Below the pieces are notes generated by a model, which saw only the letters and a list, made by a program, of their open reading frames with translations, ran no database searches and was not told the DNA's origin. 14,774 bases of DNA. It comes from JBKPDV01 sp046728075 (GTDB lineage: Bacteria > Acidobacteriota > Thermoanaerobaculia > UBA5066 > Gp7-AA6). The number at the start of each line of letters is the position of its first letter. Position 1 is the first letter of the stretch. Location: the NCBI GenBank assembly GCA_046728075.1, contig JBKPDV010000153.1, forward strand, positions 1-14,774. The letters are read 5' to 3'. Below, piece by piece: positions 1 through 6,573 of the stretch. The position numbers were made by a program, and so were the translations under genes.

Positions 1-1464
1 CTCGGGTTCTTCGCGGGCGGAAAGCTCAAGAGGGTCGACGCCTCGGGCGGGTCTCCCGTGACGTTGTGCGACGTCGCGGACAATCGGGGCGGCGCCTGGG
101 GCCGAGATGGAACGATCCTTTTCGCGCCGTCGGCCACTGTCGCCACGCGGCTGCCCACGGGTCTGCAGAGAGTCTCCGCGTCGGGAGGATCGCCGGAGAC
201 TGCCACGACGCTCGCGAACGGCGAGGCTTCGCACGTCGGTCCGGCTTTTTTCCCCGACGGCCGTCACTTTCTCTACCGCGCGCTCTTGCTCGGGCATGCC
301 GGCGCCGGACCGATCTACCTCGCATCTCTCGACTCCCGAGAACGGAAGCTTCTCCTGACCGCGTCCTCGACGAACGTCATCTTCTCCGATGGCCATCTTC
401 TGTTTCTGCGCGAGACGACGCTGACCGCGCAACCGTTTGACGCGAAACGCATGGTGCTGGCCGGTGAGGCGCTTCCGGTGGCCGAGGACATCGAGATTCT
501 GGGGATCCCACCCGTCGGAATCTTTTCCGCTTCGGAGAACGGGGTCCTGGTGTACGGAAGAGGCGCGGCGTACGGCACTTCCGAGATCGCCTGGTTCGCC
601 CGCGCCGGCAACAAGGTGGGCGTCCTCGGCGAGCGGGCCGACTACGGCGACGTCGAGGTGTCGCCGGATGGGAACCGAGCCGCCGTCACGGTCTTCGATC
701 TCGCTGTGAAAGCGCGCGACCTCTGGATCTTCGATCTTGTCCGCGGCCTCCGGACACGCTTCACATTCGACCCTGAGGAGGAGAACACGCCCATCTGGTC
801 GCCGGACGGCAGTCATATCGTCTACAGCTTGCGCGTGAACGGCACATTGGAGTTGTATCAGAAGGCGACGGACGGGACCGGCGCGCCGGAAGTCTTGCTG
901 GCGGACCATCGCAACAAGTTTCCCGCCTGCTGGTCTCCAGACGGCCGGTTCGTCCTCTACATGGTGGACAACGGCGCGCCGACAGGTTGGGATTTGTGGA
1001 TCCTGCCGCTCACTGGCGATCGCAAGCCGCGTCCCTTTCTGCAGACCCCGTTCAACGACGCGCAGGGCCGTTTCTCGCCGGATGGGCGCTGGATCGCGTA
1101 CATCTCCAACGAATCGGGACGATACGAGGTTTACGTGACGGCCTTCCCGGGGCCGGGCGGCAAGTGGCAGATTTCTTCTGTTGGAGGAACCACCATCGCC
1201 GTATGGCCGCGGTGGCGGCGTGACGGGAAAGAGATCTCGTATCTGGCGCCCGACGGCACGCTCCTGGCGGCGACGGTCAATGGCCAGGGCGCGCGTTTCG
1301 AAGTCGGCGACGTCCGGCCCCTCTTCTCGCCGCGGTCGAGGGGACCCCGGTGGCCTTACGACGTATCGCCCGACGGCCGGTTCCTGGTCAACGCGGTCGT
1401 GGAACGAAGAGGCTCGTCACCGCTCGCGGTCGTCCTCAACTGGACGGCCGCGCTCAAGAAGTGA
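1..1464 (+). CDS. PD40/TolB-like beta-propeller protein, 5'-truncated (probable C-terminal half of a Ser/Thr kinase)
   Basis: The frame is open from base 1, so the gene begins before the window; 487 residues are visible. A GTG at 58 is an in-frame internal codon, and translation upstream of it (FFAGGKLKRVDASGG) continues the same propeller pattern. WD40-like PD40 repeats are marked by SPDG motifs at visible residues 221, 267, 312, 359 and 456, with degenerate ones before them (GRDGTILFAP, FPDGRHFLYRA). Repeats such as SPDGRWIAYISNESGRYEVYV-type blades are characteristic of TolB-like domains. In Acidobacteriota such propellers are commonly fused behind a eukaryotic-like Ser/Thr kinase domain and a membrane segment. 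That the missing N-terminus is a kinase is inference; a free TolB-like protein is the alternative. The gene ends convergently with the lipid kinase gene. Confidence 0.85.
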   Translation, partial: LGFFAGGKLKRVDASGGSPVTLCDVADNRGGAWGRDGTILFAPSATVATRLPTGLQRVSASGGSPETATTLANGEASHVGPAFFPDGRHFLYRALLLGHAGAGPIYLASLDSRERKLLLTASSTNVIFSDGHLLFLRETTLTAQPFDAKRMVLAGEALPVAEDIEILGIPPVGIFSASENGVLVYGRGAAYGTSEIAWFARAGNKVGVLGERADYGDVEVSPDGNRAAVTVFDLAVKARDLWIFDLVRGLRTRFTFDPEEENTPIWSPDGSHIVYSLRVNGTLELYQKATDGTGAPEVLLADHRNKFPACWSPDGRFVLYMVDNGAPTGWDLWILPLTGDRKPRPFLQTPFNDAQGRFSPDGRWIAYISNESGRYEVYVTAFPGPGGKWQISSVGGTTIAVWPRWRRDGKEISYLAPDGTLLAATVNGQGARFEVGDVRPLFSPRSRGPRWPYDVSPDGRFLVNAVVERRGSSPLAVVLNWTAALKK

Positions 1465-1481
1465 TCGCCTGCTTCCGGCGC

Positions 1482-1503
1482 TCAACTATATATATATTGT
1501 TGA
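1482..1503. terminator. AT-rich imperfect palindrome between convergent genes
   Basis: TCAAC and GTTGA flank an alternating TATATATATAT stretch. The 22 bases can pair as 5 bp, one T-T mismatch, then 4 A-T pairs. It lies 18 bases after the stop of the propeller gene, between two convergent genes, and its AT content stands out in GC-rich DNA. There is no T-tract on either strand, so a canonical Rho-independent terminator is not supported; a bidirectional end-of-transcript structure is a guess from position. Confidence 0.3.
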
Positions 1504-1534
1504 CCGGTTTCCCCGAAGGCGGCCAGAGGACCTC

Positions 1535-1604
1535 CCGACTTCCGACTTCCAACTCCCGACTACTGACTACCGCTGTCGACTGTTGACTGTCGACTGTCGA
1601 CTTC
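1535..1604. repeat. Heptamer array 1 (GACT core), single orientation, overlapping a gene end
   Basis: Ten consecutive 7-nt units: CCGACTT, CCGACTT, CCAACTC, CCGACTA, CTGACTA, CCGCTGT, CGACTGT, TGACTGT, CGACTGT, CGACTTC. The GACT core recurs every 7 bases except for one 13-base step, explained by loss of one base in the sixth unit. Unlike the other eight arrays it has no clear inverted second arm, although CCGAAGG (1513-1519) and CCTTCGG (1604-1610) flank it as a 7-bp inverted pair. Bases 1560-1604 form the last codons of the leftward lipid kinase gene. Confidence 0.9.
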
Positions 1605-2486
1605 CTTCGGTACCAGAATCGACACCGTCGTGCCGGCGGCGCGGCAGGTGATGGGGGTTTCCAACACGCAATCGCCGTCCACGTGGACTTCGACCGGGTA
1701 GTTTTCCAGCGATCGGACGGTCACTTCTCGTCCCCGCACGATCGTGGCGAGTCTTCTCGAGAGGTGACCGGACTTTCCGAGCTGGATCTGCCGGAAGAGG
1801 GAGAGAAACTCCCACCGCCCCCGACCCGAGAAGAGGAGAACTTCCATCTCCTCCGATTCGAGCGAGGCTTCGGGCGCGATAACCCAGTCGCCCGCGTAGT
1901 GACGGGCGTGGCAAACGACGGCAAAGGTCGCCGCATGCGCCACGCCGTCGATGGTGACCTCCAGTCGTGGAAACTCGTAGCGGAAGAACTCGAAGGCCAC
2001 GGTGAAGAAGATTCCTGTTCTCCCGAGCCAACGCTTCAAGGCCGGACGCGTGTTTCCCATGATGCGGGCGTCCAACCCCGTCCCGGCCCAGAGGAGAAAG
2101 GGGCGTTCGTTGGCCAGCAGCAGACTCACCGTGCGCGGCCTTCCCTCGAGCAACAGCTCCCGCGCACCGGCGAGGTCGAGAGGGATTTCGAGCTCCCGCG
2201 CGAGCACGTTCGAGGTCCCGCCTGCCAGCAATGCCAGAGGCACGGAGGAGCCCGCCAGACCGCAGGCGACCTCCGAGATCGTTCCGTCGCCTCCGCAAGC
2301 CGCGACCAGATCGAGGCCCCGCGGCAGGAACTCGCGCACGATCTCCGTCGCGTGGCCGGGCCCCTGAGTGGGCGCGTTGACCAGCTCGATCCCCCTGCTT
2401 TTCATGTCGTCGATCAGCGCCGACATCTGAGCCCGCCGGTCGCGCTGGCCGGCGGTGGGGTTGTAGATGAGGAGGCCCTTTTTCAT
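1560..2486 (-). CDS. YegS/BmrU-type diacylglycerol/lipid kinase
   Basis: A 308-residue protein of the DAGK catalytic family, which phosphorylates diacylglycerol or a related lipid at the membrane using ATP. Visible motifs are YNPTAG (residues 8-13), the nucleotide-binding GGDGT (65-69) followed by TISEVACGL, and GGTSNVLAREL (89-99). The C-terminal half holds the usual beta-sandwich region. Length fits the family. The ATG at 2486 is chosen because the conserved YNPTAG motif begins only seven residues later; no Shine-Dalgarno is visible, and the start lies one base from heptamer array 2. The last 14 residues (EVDSRQSTVDSGSQ) are encoded entirely by heptamer array 1 and are low-complexity, so they are probably a repeat-derived extension. 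It is last in the leftward cluster ppiD-like/ruvA/ruvB/kinase. The exact lipid substrate cannot be told from sequence. Confidence 0.92.
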   Translation of the reverse strand: MKKGLLIYNPTAGQRDRRAQMSALIDDMKSRGIELVNAPTQGPGHATEIVREFLPRGLDLVAACGGDGTISEVACGLAGSSVPLALLAGGTSNVLARELEIPLDLAGARELLLEGRPRTVSLLLANERPFLLWAGTGLDARIMGNTRPALKRWLGRTGIFFTVAFEFFRYEFPRLEVTIDGVAHAATFAVVCHARHYAGDWVIAPEASLESEEMEVLLFSGRGRWEFLSLFRQIQLGKSGHLSRRLATIVRGREVTVRSLENYPVEVHVDGDCVLETPITCRAAGTTVSILVPKEVDSRQSTVDSGSQ

Positions 2487-2487
2487 T

Positions 2488-2599
2488 GGGCGAAGGGCGA
2501 AGGGCGAAAGGCGAAAGGCGAAAACCGGGAAGGGCAGCTGAAAACAGGCTTCATCCCCGTCTTCTGCGCCCTTCGCCGTTTGCCATTGCCCATTCCCCG
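2488..2599. repeat. Heptamer array 2 (GGCGAA core), inverted two-arm
   Basis: Left arm: GGGCGAA x3 then AGGCGAA x2 (2488-2522). Right arm: TTCGCCG, TTTGCCA, TTGCCCA, TTCCCCG (2572-2599), progressively decayed reverse complements. The loop is about 49 bases. It fills the gap between the lipid kinase start and the ruvB stop. The same core occurs in arrays 7 and 8, and part of the loop next to the right arm (GTCTTCT followed by TGCGCCCT) recurs in array 7. Confidence 0.93.
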
Positions 2600-2608
2600 C
2601 GCGTCGCG

Positions 2609-3631
2609 CTAGAACAACGACCCATCTCGCGGCGGCGCGGTGATCCCCAGATGCCGATACGCGGCCGCGGAGGCGACACGGCCGCGCGGAGTTCGCTGGA
2701 GGAAGCCGGCCTGAATGAGGTAGGGCTCATACAAGTCTTCGAGGGTCCCGCGATCCTCTCCCAGCGAGGCCGCGATTGAGCCCACACCCACCGGTCCGCC
2801 TCCGAACTTTTCGATGATCGTCTGGAGGATCCGGCGGTCCAATTCGTCGAAGCCGTGCTCGTCCACCTCCAGCCGCGCGAGCGCCTCTCGCGCGGTCTCC
2901 AGATCGATGGCCTTCTTGCCCGCCACCTCGGCGAAGTCGCGCAGCCGGCGCAGGAGCCGGTTGGCGATACGGGGCGTGCCGCGGCTGCGGCCGGCGATCT
3001 CCTGGGCGGCCTCGGGTGCAATCGCGATGCTCAGGATCTGCGCCGAGCGGGTGATGATCCGGCCGAGCGAAGCCGCGTCGTAGAAGTCCAGACGCAGCGT
3101 GATGCCGAACCGGCCATGCAAAGGTTGAGACAGCAGGCCCGGCCGCGTCGTCGCCCCGACCAGAGTGAAGGGGGGAAGGTCCACCTTCATCGTCCGCGCC
3201 ATGGGGCCCTCGCCGATCAGGATGTCGAGCCGGTAGTCCTCCATGGCGGGGTAGAGAATCTCCTCGACGGCCGGCGAGAGCCGGTGAATCTCGTCGACGA
3301 AGAGGACGTCTTTCGGCTGGAGGTTCGTGAGGATTCCCGCCAGATCTCCGGCCCGCGCGATCATCGGCCCCGCCGTCAGCCGGAGGCCAGCTCCCATCTC
3401 ATGCGCCACGATGTGCGCGAGCGTCGTCTTGCCCAGGCCCGGCGGCCCCGTCAGGAGCACGTGGTCCAGCGGCTCATTGCGCCGCCTCGCCGCCGCGAGG
3501 AACACCGCCAGGTTCTCACGAGCCTTCGTCTGCCCGATGTACTCGGAGAGGGTCTGAGGCCGAAGCTTCGGCTCGACGGCGACGTCGTCTTCGAGGGCGG
3601 TGCCGATCAGGATGGAGGGTTCGTCGGTCAT
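2609..3631 (-). CDS. ruvB: Holliday junction branch migration ATPase RuvB
   Basis: A 340-residue AAA+ motor that forms hexameric rings around DNA next to RuvA at Holliday junctions and drives branch migration during recombinational repair. The Walker A motif GPPGLGKTT is at residues 62-70 and Walker B DEIH at 113-116. The RuvB signature regions follow: EDYRLDILIGEGP (131-143), GATTRPG (159-165) and LHGRFG (171-176), which matches the arginine-finger segment. The C-terminal winged-helix ends with YLIQAGFLQRTPRGR. Length is standard. The ATG at 3631 leaves the usual short variable N-terminus before LRPQTLSEYIGQ; no Shine-Dalgarno is seen and the start is two bases from array 3. It lies directly downstream of ruvA; ruvC, a frequent neighbour, is absent here. 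Confidence 0.98.
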   Translation of the reverse strand: MTDEPSILIGTALEDDVAVEPKLRPQTLSEYIGQTKARENLAVFLAAARRRNEPLDHVLLTGPPGLGKTTLAHIVAHEMGAGLRLTAGPMIARAGDLAGILTNLQPKDVLFVDEIHRLSPAVEEILYPAMEDYRLDILIGEGPMARTMKVDLPPFTLVGATTRPGLLSQPLHGRFGITLRLDFYDAASLGRIITRSAQILSIAIAPEAAQEIAGRSRGTPRIANRLLRRLRDFAEVAGKKAIDLETAREALARLEVDEHGFDELDRRILQTIIEKFGGGPVGVGSIAASLGEDRGTLEDLYEPYLIQAGFLQRTPRGRVASAAAYRHLGITAPPRDGSLF

Positions 3632-3633
3632 CT

Positions 3634-3710
3634 GGGTTCAGGGTTCAAAGTTCAAAGTTCAAGGTTCAAGGTTATCCCCAACTTTGAACGTTGAACCTTG
3701 AACATTGAAC
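3634..3710. repeat. Heptamer array 3 (GTTCA core), inverted two-arm
   Basis: Left arm: GGGTTCA x2, AAGTTCA x2, AGGTTCA, then AGGTTAT (3634-3675). Right arm: TTTGAAC, GTTGAAC, CTTGAAC, ATTGAAC (3683-3710). The loop is only about 7 bases, so the arms could form a long stem with mismatches confined to the variable positions of each heptamer. It fills nearly all of the 81-base gap between the ruvB start and the ruvA stop. Confidence 0.95.
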
Positions 3711-3712
3711 TC

Positions 3713-4303
3713 TCATCCGCCTGTAAGCCTCTTCAACGCCAGCTTCAGGAACTCGCCGAAATCCTCCGGCGCTCCCGTGCGCGTAATCGTATCCACCGCG
3801 CGTTCGGCCTCGGCCTTGCGGTAGCCGAGGTTGACGAGAGCCGAAAGGACATCGTCCGCCGAGACCGCGGCGGGTGTCGCGGCCTCCGGCTCGGCTGCGA
3901 ACTTCGAGGACTTCTCCGCCAGCTCCAGGACCATCCGCTCGGCGGTCTTCTTGCCCACGCCCGGAATCGCGACGAGCCGCCTCACGTCCTGCTTCCGAAG
4001 CGCTTCGACGAGCTCGGCGGGAGGAATTCCGGAAAGGACCGTCAGGGCCACCCGCGGTCCGATCCCCGCGACGGAGAGAAGCATCAGAAACAGCGCGCGC
4101 TCCCGTTCGGTCAAAAAGCCGTAGAGCGCGAGCGTGTCCTCCCGGACATGCGTGTGGATCCAGAGAGAAGCGGGGCTCTCCGCCTCGGGCAGCTCGTAGA
4201 AGGTCGAGAGCGGAATGTGAACCAGGTATCCAACCCCGCCGACGTCCAGGACAACCAGGTCGGGACTCTTTTCGGCGAGGCGTCCCGTCAGGCGGCCGAT
4301 CAT
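3713..4303 (-). CDS. ruvA: Holliday junction DNA-binding protein RuvA
   Basis: A 196-residue protein that binds the four-way junction as a tetramer and recruits RuvB rings. The N-terminal OB-fold (about 1-63) begins MIGRLTGRL and includes VGYLVHIP. Two helix-hairpin-helix motifs follow: VAGIGPRVA (78-86) and IPGVGKKTA (113-121). A flexible Ala/Pro linker (about 134-148) leads to the C-terminal three-helix domain III (about 149-193) that contacts RuvB. Length and domain order are standard. The ATG at 4303 starts exactly at the conserved N-terminus; no clear Shine-Dalgarno is present. It is followed by ruvB after array 3 and preceded by the PpiD-like gene. Confidence 0.97.
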   Translation of the reverse strand: MIGRLTGRLAEKSPDLVVLDVGGVGYLVHIPLSTFYELPEAESPASLWIHTHVREDTLALYGFLTERERALFLMLLSVAGIGPRVALTVLSGIPPAELVEALRKQDVRRLVAIPGVGKKTAERMVLELAEKSSKFAAEPEAATPAAVSADDVLSALVNLGYRKAEAERAVDTITRTGAPEDFGEFLKLALKRLTGG

Positions 4304-4315
4304 TGAGACGGATTC

Positions 4316-4404
4316 TAGCTTTCAGCTCACAGCTTTCAGCTTGCAGCTGGACGCTGAACCCCGCGCCGGCAGCTGATAGCTGTGAGCTGATAGCTGTAAG
4401 CTTA
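4316..4404. repeat. Heptamer array 4 (AGCT core), inverted two-arm
   Basis: Left arm: TAGCTTT, CAGCTCA, CAGCTTT, CAGCTTG, CAGCTGG (4316-4350). Right arm: CAGCTGA, TAGCTGT, GAGCTGA, TAGCTGT, AAGCTTA (4370-4404). The loop is about 19 bases. The core AGCT is itself palindromic, so each unit can pair with any other. The right arm runs into the stop codon of the PpiD-like gene (4402-4404). Bases 4371-4390 recur exactly in array 6. Confidence 0.95.
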
Positions 4405-6357
4405 TCCCCGCGTCTTCGCGTCCGGCATGAACGACTGCAACAGTTCCTCGTTGATCTCCACCTTTTTCTCCGCCCGCAGCTGTTGAATCGTCGCGCGGAT
4501 CAAGCGGTCCGCCTCGCGCCCCCGCAGAGTGTCGGCAATCTCCGACTTCTGTGTTTCGTAGGTCGTCGCAGGCGGTGTCGTCCTCGTCAGAACTCGGAAG
4601 AGAACAAACCCTCCGGGAACGGGGATGGGTTGCCCCGCCTGGCCGGCGGCTGTCGCGAAAACGGCCGCGGAAAGTTCGGGCGCATTGCCGATCTCGGGGA
4701 TCGGACCGCCAGGCGAAAACTCCGGCGTCGTCTTCACCTCCGCCTGGTAACGCTGCGCGATCGACGCGAGAGTCGTTCCCGCGGCGATCTCGCGCACGAC
4801 TGGCGCAAGCTTGTCGATGCCTTCCTTCTCCCGCCGCTCGGCCTGATAGTCCAGGCCCACGCGCGCCCGGATCTCGGCAAAGGGGGAGACTCCGGCCGGC
4901 CTCTCCTCGGCTACCTTGACGAAAGCGGGTCCGCGGGCGGTCGGCACGGCCGTTTTGGAGATCTGTCCCACCTTCAGACTCCAGATCTGGTCAGAGAATT
5001 GCGGGTTGGACCCGATTCCAGGCACCGACTCGCCCTTGGAGAACCACGGGGTCTCGTTGTAGAAAACCGTGTCGTTGTCGGCAAGCTTGCGCAGCTCCTC
5101 GTCCGAGGTGTTCTTCGTTCGCTTGACGCGCTCCGCAAGATCCTGCATTCGCCGCTCGGTTTCGGTGTCTGCGCGTTTGCCTGACAGAGCAGCCAAGATC
5201 TCAGGCTTGACCTCCTCGAAAATCTTGAGCCGGGGAGGCGTTTTGCCGACCAGCTTGATCACGTGGTACCCGTACTGGGTCTTGATGGGCCCGGCGATCT
5301 GGCCAACCGAAAGCGCGAACGCGGCCTGCTCGAACTCCGGCACCATTTGTCCCTGGGAGAAGGGAGGAAGCTGTCCTCCGTTGCCTTTGCCCGAGGGGTC
5401 TTCGGTGTTTTCGTTGGCGAGCTTGGCGAAGTCTTCCCCCTTCTTGGCGCGCTCGGAAAGCGTCTCCGCTTTCGCTCGAGCCTCCGCTTCCGCGGCGGGT
5501 CCCTTGGAAGGGTCGACGCGGATCAGGATGTGCGCGGCGGTGACCTGCTCGGGGACGGAGAAGGTGTCCTTGCGGCGCTCGTACTCCGCTCGCTGCTCGG
5601 GCTCGGGAACGACGATCTTGGACTGCACGCGAGCCCGCTCCACGAGAAGGTACTTGGCGCGGCGTTGCTCGGGAGTGCGGTAACGATCCTTGTGCTTTTC
5701 GTAGTAAGCCTTCAAATCCGCGTCGGTCGGACCCACGCCGCTGTCCAGGCGGGCGGCTGGCACCTTCACGTACTCGATCGTCGCCTTCTCATTGCGCGTC
5801 GCGAACTCCTTGCGCAGCTCCGAGTCGGGAACCAGAACGGACGCTTTCACGAGAGCGAGGTACTTTTGCGAGAGCAGGCTTTCGCGAATCTCCTCCTCGA
5901 AGCGCTCGGGCGTCAACCGGTTGGCGGCGAGGACCTGCTGGTACTTCTCTTTCCCGATGAACTGGCCGTTTTGCTGGAAATTGGGGATCGTCAAGACGTA
6001 GTTGGAGACCTCATCGTCGGAGACCTGGAGGTGGAGACGCCGAGCCTGCTCGAGCTGCAGGCGGCCGTCGATCATTCCGTCTAAGACCTGGCGGGGCAGA
6101 TCCATCGCGCGGACGAGCTCGGGCGAGAGCTTGCCCTGATAGAGGCTCTGCTGCTGCTGAAAAACCTGCCGGTATCGGGCATCGAACTCGGCGGCGGAGA
6201 TGGTGTCTCCTCCAACCTTGGCGACTGTCTGACTCGAAAGCGAGCCTCCTGCGGGGCTGCCCCCCGAGAAGAAAACGAAGCCGACGACGAAGACGATGAT
6301 GACGGCAAACAGCGTCCACTTCAGATGGTGGAAGCTCTCGCGCATGACCTTGAGCAT
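4402..6357 (-). CDS. PpiD/SurA-like membrane-anchored peptidyl-prolyl isomerase
   Basis: A 651-residue periplasmic folding factor. An N-terminal signal anchor spans about residues 14-31 (KWTLFAVIIVFVVGFVFF) after a short cytoplasmic MLKVMRESFHHL. A SurA_N/PpiD N-terminal chaperone region (about 41-190) follows, with AKVGGDTISAAEFDARYRQ and VLDGMIDGRLQLEQA. The parvulin (rotamase) domain is at about 269-370, including TAAHILIRV, FAKLANENTEDPSG, GGQLPPFSQGQMVPEFEQAA and GYHVIKLV. A degenerate second parvulin-like region lies near 440-570. Architecture and length match PpiD, which acts near the Sec translocon on newly exported proteins. The start at 6357 is chosen because of a strong GGGAGG seven bases upstream and the anchor beginning there; longer in-frame readings would run antisense through the FecR gene. 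It is divergent from that gene. Confidence 0.92.
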   Translation of the reverse strand: MLKVMRESFHHLKWTLFAVIIVFVVGFVFFSGGSPAGGSLSSQTVAKVGGDTISAAEFDARYRQVFQQQQSLYQGKLSPELVRAMDLPRQVLDGMIDGRLQLEQARRLHLQVSDDEVSNYVLTIPNFQQNGQFIGKEKYQQVLAANRLTPERFEEEIRESLLSQKYLALVKASVLVPDSELRKEFATRNEKATIEYVKVPAARLDSGVGPTDADLKAYYEKHKDRYRTPEQRRAKYLLVERARVQSKIVVPEPEQRAEYERRKDTFSVPEQVTAAHILIRVDPSKGPAAEAEARAKAETLSERAKKGEDFAKLANENTEDPSGKGNGGQLPPFSQGQMVPEFEQAAFALSVGQIAGPIKTQYGYHVIKLVGKTPPRLKIFEEVKPEILAALSGKRADTETERRMQDLAERVKRTKNTSDEELRKLADNDTVFYNETPWFSKGESVPGIGSNPQFSDQIWSLKVGQISKTAVPTARGPAFVKVAEERPAGVSPFAEIRARVGLDYQAERREKEGIDKLAPVVREIAAGTTLASIAQRYQAEVKTTPEFSPGGPIPEIGNAPELSAAVFATAAGQAGQPIPVPGGFVLFRVLTRTTPPATTYETQKSEIADTLRGREADRLIRATIQQLRAEKKVEINEELLQSFMPDAKTRG

Positions 6358-6364
6358 CCAAAAA

Positions 6365-6370
6365 CCTCCC
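6365..6370 (-). promoter_or_regulatory. Shine-Dalgarno GGGAGG for the PpiD-like gene
   Basis: On the minus strand GGGAGG lies 7 bases before ATG at 6357. It fixes the start and excludes the much longer in-frame extension toward 7800. Confidence 0.85.
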
Positions 6371-6385
6371 GTAAGAGAACCGGGG

Positions 6386-6391
6386 ACTATA
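6386..6391 (-). promoter_or_regulatory. Possible -10 element (TATAGT) for the PpiD-like gene
   Basis: TATAGT on the minus strand, about 29 bases before the start codon, in the divergent spacer. No good TTGACA-like -35 is seen at 17 bp; that position falls inside the left arm of array 5. Weak, position-based call. Confidence 0.3.
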
Positions 6392-6404
6392 GCCGAGAAT
6401 TCGA

Positions 6405-6511
6405 GAGACGGAAGGCGGTAGGCGGCAGGCGAATGCGGGGGGAATTCCGACGCATGCGACTCTCTCAGCGCATTTTCCGCCTCCCGCCTCCCGTCTTCCG
6501 TCCTCCGGACC
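6405..6511. repeat. Heptamer array 5 (GGCGG/CCGCC core), inverted two-arm, in divergent spacer
   Basis: Left arm: GAGACGG, AAGGCGG, TAGGCGG, CAGGCGA (6405-6432). Right arm: CCGCCTC, CCGCCTC, CCGTCTT, CCGTCCT, CCGGACC (6477-6511). The reverse complement of the left arm reads TCGCCTG, CCGCCTA, CCGCCTT, CCGTCTC, so even the outer GTCT variant is mirrored between arms, while the seventh base of each unit differs. The loop is about 44 bases. It sits between the divergent PpiD-like and FecR genes. Confidence 0.9.
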
Positions 6512-6531
6512 CCGTCGAGCGCCGAGGTCTG

Positions 6532-6540
6532 TGCTAAATT
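6532..6540 (+). promoter_or_regulatory. Possible extended -10 (TGCTAAATT) for the FecR-domain gene
   Basis: TG-N-TAAATT in the only AT-rich patch of the divergent spacer, 33 bases before the ATG at 6574. No convincing -35 lies at 17 bp, which fits an extended -10 promoter but is weak evidence. Confidence 0.35.
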
Positions 6541-6565
6541 CAAACTGATTAAGTCCCGCAAATCC

Positions 6566-6570
6566 GGAGA
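6566..6570 (+). promoter_or_regulatory. Shine-Dalgarno GGAGA for the FecR-domain gene
   Basis: GGAGA lies 3-8 bases before ATG at 6574, within the usual range though close. It supports the chosen start. Confidence 0.6.
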
Positions 6571-6573
6571 TTT

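Noticed and set aside
1683..5184. Long plus-strand reading frames at 1683-2612, 2855-3694 and 3874-5184
   Set aside because: They are antisense to the lipid kinase, ruvB, ruvA and PpiD-like genes, with no recognisable domain and compositions typical of GC-rich shadows.
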